A DNA stretch of 22,729 bases from ZC4RG19 sp036279475 (GTDB taxonomy: Bacteria > Actinomycetota > Acidimicrobiia > Acidimicrobiales > VFJN01), in NCBI GenBank assembly GCA_036279475.1, contig DASUJB010000044.1:1-22729 (forward strand), given 5' to 3'. Of this stretch, positions 7,296-14,771 are shown piece by piece. The position numbers and the translations under genes were made by a program. The notes beneath the pieces were generated by a model. The model was not told the DNA's origin and did not search any database. It saw only the letters and a program-made list of their open reading frames with translations. The stretch's first letter is position 1. Each line of letters begins with the position of its first letter.

Positions 7296-7335
7296 GGAGG
7301 CCGTACCGCCGGCCACGCCCGATCCCACGGCCTCC
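7296..7335 (-). terminator. candidate terminator hairpin after holB
   Basis: GGAGGCCGT and ACGGCCTCC form a perfect 9-bp stem with a 22-base loop, starting 18 bases beyond the holB stop. A second, partly overlapping pair (CACCTGG at 7291-7297 with CCAGGTG at 7347-7353) could form instead. No T-tract follows, as is usual in this GC-rich DNA. It lies between the replication operon and the tRNA gene. Confidence 0.35.
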
Positions 7336-7353
7336 TGCCGCGGCGACCAGGTG

Positions 7354-8532
7354 TCAGCGAGGTGCCGGTGACGGGGCCGCCGCCGACACGTGCGGGATCA
7401 TCGGCAGCCGGGCGACGAGGGCCTGCAGCAGCAGGGTCTCGTTGGGGTAGCGCGGCAGCGCCACCGCGGCCTCGTCGATGCGGGCGACGGCCTCGGCCAG
7501 GTCACGGCGGGGGCCGACGTCGACCAGGGCGTCCCGATAGGCCGCGGCCAGCGTCGCCAGCCCGAAGCGCAGCTCCGACGTCCGGAACCGGCGCGACTCC
7601 CGCCGGTGCCGCACCTCCAGGTCCTTGCGACCCGAGCCCCGCAGCCCGAACCGCTCGATCTGCTCCTCCAGGGCGGCGACCTCGGCCGCCTGCCGCTCCT
7701 CCAGCGGGCCCAGCGCCTCCACCACCATCGACTGCAGCTCGGCGACGAGCGTGGCCGCCCGGTGGCCGGTCCCGTCGAGCCGCCGCGGCAGGTCGCGCCA
7801 CGCCTGGTGCCGGAGGGCGAGCCGATCGTCCCGGGCCAGCGTGCGAGCCCGGCCCAGGTCACCCGCCGACGCCGCCGCTGCCGCCGAGGCCCGCTCGGGG
7901 TGGACGCCCTCGGCGACGAGCCGGTCGGCCACGGCCGACGCCGACAGGGCGGGGACCTCGACCCGCACGCAGCGGCTGGCCACCGTCACCAGCTCGGGCA
8001 CGATCTCGGTGGCGAGGAGGACGAAGACCGTCGAGCGAGGTGGCTCCTCGACCGTCTTCAGCAGCAGGCCGGCCGCCTCGTCCTCCATGTCCTCGCACCC
8101 GGCCACGACGACGACCTTGCGGGTCCCCTCCACCGGGGCGAGCGTGGCGCTCCGCACCACGCGCTCGGCGTCGACCCGGCGGAAGGTGGTGCCCTCGGGA
8201 TCGACCACCCGCAGGTCGGGATGCTGCTCGGCGCGCGCCAGGCGAAGGTGGCGCTCCCGGTCCGGGGAGCCGGCGGCCGTGTCGGACCCGGCGATCAGCA
8301 GGCCGGCGAAGCCCCGCGCCAGCTCACGGCGACCCGAGCCGGGCGGACCGATGAGCATGTAGGCGTGCACCGGTGCGACGGCGGCCGCGGTGAGCTGGCG
8401 GACGGTGGCCGCCTGCCCCACCACGTCGGCCCACACGTCGCCCGGAGGGGCCGGGGCCGTCCCGGCGCCACCCCCCGCCGGCACGGGCGGGGCGGCGGTG
8501 GGACCGGAGGCGGGCGAGGGCGGAGGGACCAC
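7354..8532 (-). CDS. holB: DNA polymerase III subunit delta' (HolB)
   Basis: 392 residues, GTG start with AGGA seven bases upstream. Delta' is the rigid stator of the clamp loader that places the beta clamp on DNA. The AAA+ fold is recognisable: VVGQAATVRQL (37-47), P-loop-like GPPGSGRREL (62-71) in which the usual lysine is arginine, AEQHPDL (101-107), VVVAGCEDMEDEAAGLLLKTVEEPP (about 141-165, the Walker B and sensor region) and VASRCVRVEV (184-193). The first 30 residues are a Pro/Ala/Gly-rich extension. The four-cysteine zinc module found after the P-loop in many bacterial delta' proteins is absent: residues 80-105 contain no cysteine. It follows topA and tmk, a conserved actinobacterial arrangement. 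Loss of the P-loop lysine agrees with delta' not needing ATP binding. Confidence 0.92.
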   Translation of the reverse strand: MVPPPSPASGPTAAPPVPAGGGAGTAPAPPGDVWADVVGQAATVRQLTAAAVAPVHAYMLIGPPGSGRRELARGFAGLLIAGSDTAAGSPDRERHLRLARAEQHPDLRVVDPEGTTFRRVDAERVVRSATLAPVEGTRKVVVVAGCEDMEDEAAGLLLKTVEEPPRSTVFVLLATEIVPELVTVASRCVRVEVPALSASAVADRLVAEGVHPERASAAAAASAGDLGRARTLARDDRLALRHQAWRDLPRRLDGTGHRAATLVAELQSMVVEALGPLEERQAAEVAALEEQIERFGLRGSGRKDLEVRHRRESRRFRTSELRFGLATLAAAYRDALVDVGPRRDLAEAVARIDEAAVALPRYPNETLLLQALVARLPMIPHVSAAAPSPAPR

Positions 8533-8587
8533 CGCGCCATCCTGCCAGCCTCGCCCGGGCGCCGTGGCCGGAGCGCTCGACCGGGCG

Positions 8588-9208
8588 TCACGGCCCCACG
8601 GCCAGCGCCAGCTCGGGGAGCCGGGTGCTCACCGCCTCCCACACCGCGGCCTCGACCGCGTTGACCGGACCCGATCCGTCGACCGTGACCCAGCGGCGGG
8701 GATCGGCACGGGCCAGCGCCCGGTAGCCGTGGGCCACCCGGTCGTGGAACGCCGCGCCCGCCGCCTCGAGGCGGTCGCCCGGCCCCGCGGACCGGGCCGC
8801 TGCCACGCTCGGCGCCACCTCCAGCAGCACCACGAGGTCCGGTTCCAGGCCCTCGGCAGCCCAGGCCGAGATCCGCTCCAGCTCGGCCACCGGGAGGTGC
8901 CGCCCATATCCCTGGTAGGCGAGGGTGGACCCCGTGTAGCGGTCGCACACGACGTGTCGACCGGCGGCGAGGGCCGGGCGCACCACCTCGGCGACGTGCT
9001 GCGCCCGGTCGGCCGCCATGAGCAGGGCCTCCGCCCGGTCGACCGGGCCGGCGTCGCCGGGGGCCAGCACGAGCGACCGCAGGGCGACCCCCAGGGCCGT
9101 GCCTCCCGGCTCGTGGGTGGGCACGGCGCCGAGCCGAGCCGCCAACCGGGCCGCCTGGGTGGACTTGCCGCTCGCCTCTCCGCCCTCGAACACGATGAAC
9201 CGGGCCAC
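8588..9208 (-). CDS. tmk: thymidylate kinase
   Basis: 206 residues from the GTG at 9208, the usual family length. It phosphorylates dTMP to dTDP with ATP, feeding dTTP synthesis in the cytoplasm. The P-loop GGEASGKST lies at 9-17, the dTMP-binding THEPGGT at 31-37, the DRY signature with CDRYTGSTLAYQGYGR at 88-103, and VVLLEV at about 126-131. A TTG at 9226 would add six residues (MACSGP) but homologues start close to ARFIVFEGGE, so I prefer 9208. It sits between topA (77 bases upstream) and holB (55 bases downstream) on the same strand and is probably co-transcribed with both. Confidence 0.95.
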   Translation of the reverse strand: MARFIVFEGGEASGKSTQAARLAARLGAVPTHEPGGTALGVALRSLVLAPGDAGPVDRAEALLMAADRAQHVAEVVRPALAAGRHVVCDRYTGSTLAYQGYGRHLPVAELERISAWAAEGLEPDLVVLLEVAPSVAAARSAGPGDRLEAAGAAFHDRVAHGYRALARADPRRWVTVDGSGPVNAVEAAVWEAVSTRLPELALAVGP

Positions 9209-9285
9209 GGGACCCGAGCATGCCAAACGCCACGCGCCTCGACGCCCTCCACCGGTCGACCCGGCTGGGCGCGCGATCGCCGACC

Positions 9286-12200
9286 TCAGCGGTCGGTGCC
9301 GGCGCTCGCCCCTTCCGCCCTGGCACCGGGCGCCGTCACTGCCGCCACCCGGGCCCGAGCCCGGCCACCCGACGAGGGCACCTCGCCCTCCGACGCCCCC
9401 GGAGCCCCACCCGCCCTCCTGGCGGTGCCACCCGCCCCGGCGGGCTCGTCGGCCACGCCGTCCCGCCCGGCCGCGGTCCCCTTCCCCGGCCCCGCGGCGC
9501 CCTCGGGCGCCTCGCCCGCCCTCGGGGCGGTGCCGGCGGCGTCGGCGGTGGGCGACCTCTTCTTCGCCGTCGCCTTCTTCGCCGTCGCCTTCTTCGCCGC
9601 CTTCTTGGTCGCCGTCGCCTTCTTCGCCGCGTTCTTCGTCGTCGCCGCCTTCTTGGTCGTCCCCCTCTTCTTCGTCGCCCCCTTCGTCGCCTTCTTCGTC
9701 CCCCTGCCCCTGGCGGGGCCCGCGTCGCGCCGTGCCTGCAACAGCTCGGCCGCCCGCTCGTCGGTGAGCCCCTCGACCGTGTCACCGTCCCTCTCACGCA
9801 ACGAGGCGTTGGTCTCGCCGTCGGTGACGTACGGTCCGTAGCGCCCGTTCTTCACCACCATCGGCTTGCCGGTCGCCGGATCCTCCCCCAGGGTGCGCAA
9901 CGGAGGGGCGGCCGCCTGCCGGCCGCGGCGCTTCGGCTCGGCGAAGAGCCGCTTGGCGTCCTCCACGGACACGGTGAACAGCTCGTGCTCGGACGCCAGG
10001 CTGCGGGTGTCGTCCCCCCGCTTGAGGTACGGGCCGTAGCGGCCGTTCAGCGCCAGGATCTCCTCGCCGGTCTCCGGGTCGGTCCCCACGGTCCGAGGCA
10101 GGCCGAGCAGCCGCAGGGCGTCGTCGAGGCCGAGGTCGGTCAGGGACATGTCCTTGAAGAGCGACGCCCGCTTCGGCTTCTCCCCCGCGGGAAGGGTGTC
10201 GGCGTCGCCGAGCTGCACGTAGGGACCGAACCGGCCGGACTTGGCGTAGACCGGCAGGCCGGAGGCGGGGTCCACGCCCAGCGGCTCGTCCCCCTTGGGG
10301 GCGGACAGCAGCTCGAGCGCCTTGTCGACGGTCAACTCGTCGGGCGCCAGGCCCTCGGGGACGGCCGCGGTGTCCTCGCCCCGCTTGACGTAGGGCCCGT
10401 ACCGCCCGTTGCGGACGAACACCTCCGTGCCGTCGGGATCCTTGCCGAGGGGGACGGCGTTCACCACGGCCGGGTCGGCCCGGGCCATGGCCAGCTCGAT
10501 GAGGGCGCTGAGGCCGAGCGATCCGTCGTCGTCGGGGCGGGCGACGCCGTCGCGCCCCTGGGCGCGGTCGCCGTCGCCGTCACCCCCGGTCCCGAACCAG
10601 AACGCCTCGAGGAAGGGCACCCGGGCCCGCGTGCCGGCGGCGATCTCGTCGAGGTCGCTCTCCATCCTGGCGGTGAACGAGTAGTCGACCTCGGCGGCGA
10701 AGTGGCTCTCCAGGAGCTGCACCACCGCGAACGCCGACCACGACGGCACCAGCGCCTGCCCCCGCTTCCACACGTAGCCGCGGTTCTGGATCGTCTGCAT
10801 GATCGAGGCGTAGGTCGACGGCCGACCGATGCCCAGCTCCTCCAGCCGCTTGACCAGGGAGGCCTCGGTGTAGCGGGCGGGTGGCTGGGTGGTGTGCCCC
10901 ACGGGGTCGACGGCCGGGGCGGGCAGGACGTCCCCGTGGGCGAGCTCGGGCAGCAGGCGCTCGCGGTCGTCGAGGTCGGCGTCGGGATCGTCCGACCCCT
11001 CGACGTACACCCGCAGGTAGCCGGGGAAGGTGATGGTGCGCCCGGAGGCCGACCACCGGGTGACGGTGGCCTCTCCCACGGCGCCGCCGGCGGCGGGCGC
11101 CGAGGCCACCGGCGCCTCGATGCGAACGGTCACCGTCTTGCCCACGGCGTCGGTCATCTGCGAGGCCAGCGTCCTCTTCCAGATGAGGTCGTAGATGCGA
11201 AGGTCGGGACCGCGCAGCTCGCCGGCGACCTGCTGGGGCGTGCGCCAGCGGTCGCCCGCCGGGCGGATGGCCTCGTGGGCCTCCTGGGCGTTCTTGACCT
11301 TGCTGCGGTAGGTGCGCGGCGCATCGGGGAGGTAGCGGTCGCCGTAGAGCTCGCGCACCTGGGCGCGGGCCGCCGCCAGCGCCTCCTCCGACAGCGCCAC
11401 GGAGTCGGTCCGCATGTAGGTGATGTAGCCCCGCTCGTAGAGGCTCTGGGCGGTGCGCATGACCTGCGAGGAGCTCATGCCGAGCTTGCGCCCCCCCTCC
11501 TGCTGGAGGGTCGAGGTGATGAACGGTGGCTTGGGCGAGCTGCGGTACGGCCGCTCCTCCACCGAGCCGACGGTGAACGTCGCCCCCTCCAGGGCGCTGA
11601 CGAGCGCCCTCGCCCCCACCTCGTCGAGGACCACCACGTCGTCTCGGGTCACCCGGCCCTGCCCGTCGAAGTCCCTCCCCGTGGCCACCCGGTGGTCGTC
11701 GAGGCCGACGAGCGTGGCCGGGAAGGCGGGATGGGCAGGGAAGGCGGCGACGAGGTCCCAGTAGCCGGCGGCCACGAAGGCCATGCGCTCCCGCTCGCGC
11801 TCGACCACCAGCCTGATGGCGGGCGACTGCACCCGGCCGGCGGACAGGCCGGTGGCCACCTTCCGCCACAGCAGCTCCGAGACCGGGTAGCCGAACAAGC
11901 GGTCGACGATCCGCCGGGTCTCCTGGGCGTCGACCAGCCCACCGTCGATGTCCCGCGACCTCTCGACGGCAGCCTCGATCGCCTGCCGGGTGATCTCATG
12001 GAACACCATCCGCCGCGTCGGCACGCGGGGCTTGAGCACCTCGGCCAGGTGCCAGGCGATGGCCTCGCCCTCACGATCCTCGTCGGTGGCGAGGAAGACG
12101 TCGTCGGCCTCCCTCAGCGCCGCCTTGAGGCGCCGGACCACGTCCCTCTTCTCCGCCGGGACCACGTAGGTGGGCGTGAAGCCGTGGTCGACGTCCACGG

Positions 12201-12324
12201 CGAGCCCCTTGGGCTCGAGGTCCCGGATGGCTCCGATCGACGCCTCGACCACGTACTCGCCGCCGAGGAACCGGCTGATGGTGCGCGCCTTGGCGGGCGA
12301 CTCGACGATCACGAGCGAGGGCAT
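9286..12324 (-). CDS. topA: DNA topoisomerase I with lysine-rich C-terminal tail
   Basis: 1012 residues. Type IA topoisomerase relaxes negative supercoils through a transient 5'-phosphotyrosine. The Toprim domain occupies about 1-115, with Glu9 in VIVESPAKA and acidic residues 81/83/85 in DEDREGE; the catalytic Tyr303 lies in GYITYMRTDS; SAGRVQSPAIRLVVERE is at about 161-177. The C-terminal part has repeated topoisomerase modules marked by GRYGPYV, GRFGPYV, GRYGPYL and GRYGPYV (about 640-870). A run rich in KKAT/AKK units (about 873-924) follows, as in actinobacterial TopA proteins where such tails promote DNA binding and processivity, then about 88 further Ala/Gly/Pro-rich residues. ATG at 12322-12324 without a Shine-Dalgarno, downstream of a TTGACA promoter. 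Heads the topA-tmk-holB block. Confidence 0.98.
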   Translation of the reverse strand: MPSLVIVESPAKARTISRFLGGEYVVEASIGAIRDLEPKGLAVDVDHGFTPTYVVPAEKRDVVRRLKAALREADDVFLATDEDREGEAIAWHLAEVLKPRVPTRRMVFHEITRQAIEAAVERSRDIDGGLVDAQETRRIVDRLFGYPVSELLWRKVATGLSAGRVQSPAIRLVVERERERMAFVAAGYWDLVAAFPAHPAFPATLVGLDDHRVATGRDFDGQGRVTRDDVVVLDEVGARALVSALEGATFTVGSVEERPYRSSPKPPFITSTLQQEGGRKLGMSSSQVMRTAQSLYERGYITYMRTDSVALSEEALAAARAQVRELYGDRYLPDAPRTYRSKVKNAQEAHEAIRPAGDRWRTPQQVAGELRGPDLRIYDLIWKRTLASQMTDAVGKTVTVRIEAPVASAPAAGGAVGEATVTRWSASGRTITFPGYLRVYVEGSDDPDADLDDRERLLPELAHGDVLPAPAVDPVGHTTQPPARYTEASLVKRLEELGIGRPSTYASIMQTIQNRGYVWKRGQALVPSWSAFAVVQLLESHFAAEVDYSFTARMESDLDEIAAGTRARVPFLEAFWFGTGGDGDGDRAQGRDGVARPDDDGSLGLSALIELAMARADPAVVNAVPLGKDPDGTEVFVRNGRYGPYVKRGEDTAAVPEGLAPDELTVDKALELLSAPKGDEPLGVDPASGLPVYAKSGRFGPYVQLGDADTLPAGEKPKRASLFKDMSLTDLGLDDALRLLGLPRTVGTDPETGEEILALNGRYGPYLKRGDDTRSLASEHELFTVSVEDAKRLFAEPKRRGRQAAAPPLRTLGEDPATGKPMVVKNGRYGPYVTDGETNASLRERDGDTVEGLTDERAAELLQARRDAGPARGRGTKKATKGATKKRGTTKKAATTKNAAKKATATKKAAKKATAKKATAKKRSPTADAAGTAPRAGEAPEGAAGPGKGTAAGRDGVADEPAGAGGTARRAGGAPGASEGEVPSSGGRARARVAAVTAPGARAEGASAGTDR
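9553..9708 (-). repeat. low-complexity Lys/Ala/Thr-coding repeat in topA
   Basis: On the plus strand this reads as degenerate GCCTTCTTCGCCGTC-like units, coding on the minus strand for variations of AKKATAKKA (TopA residues about 873-924). The near-identical short units suggest expansion by slippage or recombination. It is in frame and intact. Confidence 0.75.
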
Positions 12325-12331
12325 CGGCGAC

Positions 12332-12361
12332 AGTTGAAGACGTGCACCGCACGACTGTCAA
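12332..12361 (-). promoter_or_regulatory. topA promoter, probably leaderless
   Basis: On the minus strand a perfect TTGACA (12356-12361) is followed after 18 bases by TCAACT (12332-12337), and after seven more bases by the topA ATG. The -10 is imperfect, but the -35 is consensus and the geometry places transcription start at or next to the ATG, which lacks a Shine-Dalgarno. Confidence 0.5.
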
Positions 12362-12454
12362 ACACTCGTACGGCCGTCGAGGCTGCGTGGCGCGGTCGCG
12401 CCCCCGCTCCCTGCCCTGCCTGGCCCGCCCCTGCCGCGACCCGGGGACGTGGCT

Positions 12455-12480
12455 GCATGGCGCTTGCCTCCAGGGGGTAG
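12455..12480 (+). promoter_or_regulatory. candidate SigB-type stress promoter of the csbD gene
   Basis: GCAT, 16 bases, then GGGTAG resembles the GNNT-N14-16-GGGTAY promoter of actinobacterial SigB-group factors. It lies about 44 bases before the csbD ATG, leaving room for a short leader with a Shine-Dalgarno. CsbD genes are general-stress genes in other bacteria, which fits, but the final G departs from consensus. Confidence 0.35.
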
Positions 12481-12523
12481 GCGAGGAGGCGCGAACGACC
12501 CGCCCCGAGAGGGAGGACAACCC

Positions 12524-12709
12524 ATGAGCGGAACCGGTGACGACATGAAGGGCCGGGCCAAGGAGGCCGTCGGCGACCTGACCGACGACGACGACCTCAA
12601 GGCGGAAGGCAAGGCGGACCGGGCTGCCGGCTCGCTGAAGGGCAAGGTCAACCAGGCCAAGGAGTGGGTGGAGGGCAAGATCGACGGCGCCCGCGGCAAG
12701 GGCCGCTGA
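12524..12709 (+). CDS. CsbD-family stress response protein
   Basis: 61 residues from the ATG at 12524, preceded by GGAGG at ideal spacing. The protein is small, very hydrophilic and charged: MSGTGDDMKGRAKEAVGD is the typical CsbD opening, followed by LKAEGKADRAAGSLKGKV, the repeated helix pattern of the family. CsbD proteins are abundant under general stress in Bacillus and others; the molecular role is unknown. Monocistronic: divergent from topA and followed by a strong hairpin. An in-frame ATG at 12449 exists but the added residues do not resemble the family and lack a ribosome site. Confidence 0.92.
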   Translation: MSGTGDDMKGRAKEAVGDLTDDDDLKAEGKADRAAGSLKGKVNQAKEWVEGKIDGARGKGR

Positions 12710-12741
12710 CCCCTCGGGCCGGTCCCACCTCCGGCGGCGGT

Positions 12742-12776
12742 GGCGGGCGGCTGCTGCCATCGTCACGCCGCCCGCC
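12742..12776 (+). terminator. terminator hairpin after csbD
   Basis: GGCGGGCGGC pairs perfectly with GCCGCCCGCC across a 15-base loop, beginning 33 bases after the csbD stop. There is no T-tract, which is normal in high-GC actinobacteria. Confidence 0.5.
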
Positions 12777-12916
12777 TCGGCGCGTCCCTGCCGCTCCGAC
12801 GGGCGGCGCCGCGCCGGGCGCGCCGGTCGGCCGACGGCGTGACGGGGCACGGCCGAGGGTCCGGGGAGCGAGCGGCTCGCCCGCCCTCCCGGCGGATCGC
12901 CCTCGGACAGCTCGCT

Positions 12917-12950
12917 GCCGTGCCCCCGGTCCGGGGAGCGGGGGCACGGC
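12917..12950. terminator. strong 12-bp hairpin of uncertain role
   Basis: GCCGTGCCCCCG and CGGGGGCACGGC form a perfect 12-bp stem with a 10-base loop. It lies 207 bases after csbD and 16 bases before a TATGTT -10-like box. It could be a second terminator protecting the FecR-gene promoter from read-through, or a regulatory structure; the sequence alone does not decide. Confidence 0.35.
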
Positions 12951-13082
12951 CCCGCGCCGCTCCGGTATGTTCTGCGGCCGGGCGCGTGGGGTCCGCCGCG
13001 GCGACCGTGGAGAGCCGCCGGCGAGGCGGGGCTCCACCCGGGTGGCGTCGCGTCGCACCGGGTCCCAGGTCGGCGGGAGGAG

Positions 13083-13161
13083 CGGTGAGAGGGCGGCGAG
13101 CCAGCAGGACCGACGGCCAGGCGGGCGTCGGGGCCCCGGCCGAGGCACGGTGAGAGGGCGG
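13083..13161 (+). repeat. 14-base direct repeat before the FecR-domain gene
   Basis: CGGTGAGAGGGCGG occurs at 13083-13096 and again at 13148-13161, 65 bases apart. The second copy contains the GAGAGG ribosome-binding sequence directly before the ATG at 13164. The first copy precedes no recognisable coding start. Confidence 0.6.
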
Positions 13162-13163
13162 AC

Positions 13164-14732
13164 ATGGCGGGCACGCACGACGGCGACGACGGTGGCAGGC
13201 GCTCCCTGGGGGACGACCCCCTCCCCGACGTGATCCTCCCGCCGACCCCGGACGTGCCGGGCCGGCACACCGCCCACGTCACCCACCGGCACGACGCCGA
13301 GGGCGACACCGCCGAGGTCGCCGGCGAGGACCCCGGCCCGGCGGCCGACGCCCCGGCCGAGCCCACGGACGCCACCCGGGACCGCCGGCCCCCGGGCCCG
13401 GCCTGGCCGGACGGGTACGTGCCCCCGGCCTCGCCGGCCTACGCCCACGGGACCGACCGTGGCCAGGCCGCGCCGCCACGGCCGTCGCCGGCCGACAGCC
13501 GTGCTCCGGTCGGCGGGTGGGAGGAGGCAGCTGCGCCTGCCGGCCAGGGAGGGCCCGGCCCCGGTCACGAGCCCCCCGACCGACGTCGGCAGGCCGGGCG
13601 GTTGCTGTTCGCCGGGGTGGCCGCGTGCTTCGCCGTCGTGGCCCTCGTCGCCGTGGCCAGCCTCTCCGGCAGCCGGACGACGCCGACCGCGGTCGGAGAG
13701 GTGACCGAGGTCGGCGAGGGCACCATCGTCACGACCGACGGTGGGTCGCGCCCGCTCCGGCAGGGGGACCCGCTGACCGAGGGCTCCACCGTCCGCACCC
13801 CGACCGGCAGCGCCCTCACGGTGGCGCTGGGCCGAGGCGGCGTCCTCCGTTCCGGCGGCGCCACCCTCCTCACCGTCCGGGACGGTGCCGCCACCGGGGC
13901 GGGCCCGGGTCACGAGGCGGGCGTCGCCCTCGACGTCACCAGGGGGCGGGCGTGGGTCAACCCGCCGGACGGGACCGACTGGGTGGTGCGGACGGCCGGC
14001 GGGTCGGTCGCCACCGCCGGCAACCCCGTGGCGGTCGAGTGCGCCGGCGGCTGCCGGGTCGAGGCGCCGGCAGGCGGGGCCGACGTCGTCGGCGCCACCG
14101 GGAGCCGGGCCCACCCCGTGGCCGGTGAGCTGGTGGCCATCGGCGGCGACGGCGCGCTGACCCTCGGCGAGGGCACCACCGTGTCCCCGTGGGCACAGGC
14201 GAACCTGCGGGACGACGACCGGGCGGGGATGGCCCCCCCGCGACCCGACGACGCCCGTGGCGTGCGGGCCTCGGCCCTGCTCGACGGTTCCTACCCGGTG
14301 CGCCTCGACGTGGTCGGGCCCCCCGAAGGCGAACCCCTACCTCGCGCCCTGGTGTACTCGGCGGGCGAGACGTACGAGCTGCGGGTCCAGACCGGCCGGC
14401 GCAACTGCGGACCGACGTCCTGCGAGTCCACCGTGACCGCCAGCCCCGGCGTCACCGGCACGGTCCGCTTCGGCGACGGCTCGATCGTCCTGTCGCTGAG
14501 CCGCCCGGTGGACTGCTACGACGAGTCCCGCACCGAGGTGGCCGTGCCCCGCATCGGCACCACCACCATCCAGATCACGGCCATGGTCGGCCACGTGGTG
14601 GCCGAGGGCCGGCGCTGGCGCGTGGCCTCGTTCGCGGGCACCGGCTCGATCTCCACCACGTTGACGACCGCCTGCAACCCCGGCGACGTCCTGGGGACGT
14701 CCACGTCGGCTGCCTCCGCCACCAGCGCCTGA
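13164..14732 (+). CDS. single-pass membrane protein with FecR-like domain
   Basis: 522 residues; ATG preceded by GAGAGG. Residues 1-143 are a proline-rich, charged, probably disordered cytoplasmic segment. One membrane helix follows (about 145-168). The next part (about 176-335) has the FecR pattern: GEVTEVGEGTIVTTDGGSRPLRQGD, STVRTPTGSALTVAL, a GGATLLTV strand, LDVTRGRAWVNP and VVRTAGGSVATAGNPVAVEC. A beta-rich C-terminal part (about 368-515) carries cysteines near NCGPTSCES and DCYDES that could form disulfides outside the cell. FecR domains act in periplasmic signalling to anti-sigma factors or in envelope sensing; no ECF sigma or TonB receptor lies beside this gene, so a classical Fec system is not supported. 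Substrate and partner are unknown. It converges on the acyltransferase gene. Confidence 0.75.
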   Translation: MAGTHDGDDGGRRSLGDDPLPDVILPPTPDVPGRHTAHVTHRHDAEGDTAEVAGEDPGPAADAPAEPTDATRDRRPPGPAWPDGYVPPASPAYAHGTDRGQAAPPRPSPADSRAPVGGWEEAAAPAGQGGPGPGHEPPDRRRQAGRLLFAGVAACFAVVALVAVASLSGSRTTPTAVGEVTEVGEGTIVTTDGGSRPLRQGDPLTEGSTVRTPTGSALTVALGRGGVLRSGGATLLTVRDGAATGAGPGHEAGVALDVTRGRAWVNPPDGTDWVVRTAGGSVATAGNPVAVECAGGCRVEAPAGGADVVGATGSRAHPVAGELVAIGGDGALTLGEGTTVSPWAQANLRDDDRAGMAPPRPDDARGVRASALLDGSYPVRLDVVGPPEGEPLPRALVYSAGETYELRVQTGRRNCGPTSCESTVTASPGVTGTVRFGDGSIVLSLSRPVDCYDESRTEVAVPRIGTTTIQITAMVGHVVAEGRRWRVASFAGTGSISTTLTTACNPGDVLGTSTSAASATSA

Positions 14733-14757
14733 GCCCGGCGCCACCGGCGACGGCTCG

Positions 14758-14771
14758 GCCCCCTCAGGGGC
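14758..14771. terminator. weak hairpin between convergent genes
   Basis: GCCCC-ctca-GGGGC forms a 5-bp stem in the 31-base gap between the FecR-domain gene and the acyltransferase gene, overlapping the acyltransferase stop. It may help end transcription from either side; support is weak. Confidence 0.25.

Larger units (their letters stand above)
12710..13163. other. 454-base gene-free stretch between csbD and the FecR-domain gene
   Basis: No convincing gene on either strand; open frames here have Arg-rich low-complexity translations and no family resemblance. It contains the csbD terminator hairpin, a second strong hairpin at 12917-12950, two copies of GGTCCGGGGAGCG (from 12859 and 12929), a TATGTT -10-like box at 12966-12971 that could serve the FecR-domain gene, and a 14-base direct repeat whose second copy is the ribosome-binding region of that gene. 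The inferred leader would be nearly 190 bases, long enough for post-transcriptional control. Confidence 0.5.

Noticed and set aside
9553..9708. CRISPR-like or satellite array from the repeated TTCTTCGCC units
   Set aside because: Units are degenerate, contiguous and in frame with topA; they encode its lysine-rich tail.
9220..12480. Very long open frame on the plus strand opposite topA (1086 codons)
   Set aside because: It is the antisense shadow of topA in GC-rich DNA; its translation is low complexity and matches no family, while the minus strand carries every TopA motif.
12740..13153. 137-codon plus-strand frame in the gap before the FecR-domain gene
   Set aside because: Arg/Ala-rich low-complexity product, no ribosome-binding site, spans hairpins; most likely a chance frame.
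13164..14732. Classical Fec-type iron signalling system
   Set aside because: Only a FecR-like domain is present; there is no neighbouring ECF sigma factor or TonB-dependent receptor, and the sigma factor at 2031-2615 is far away and paired with RsrA.
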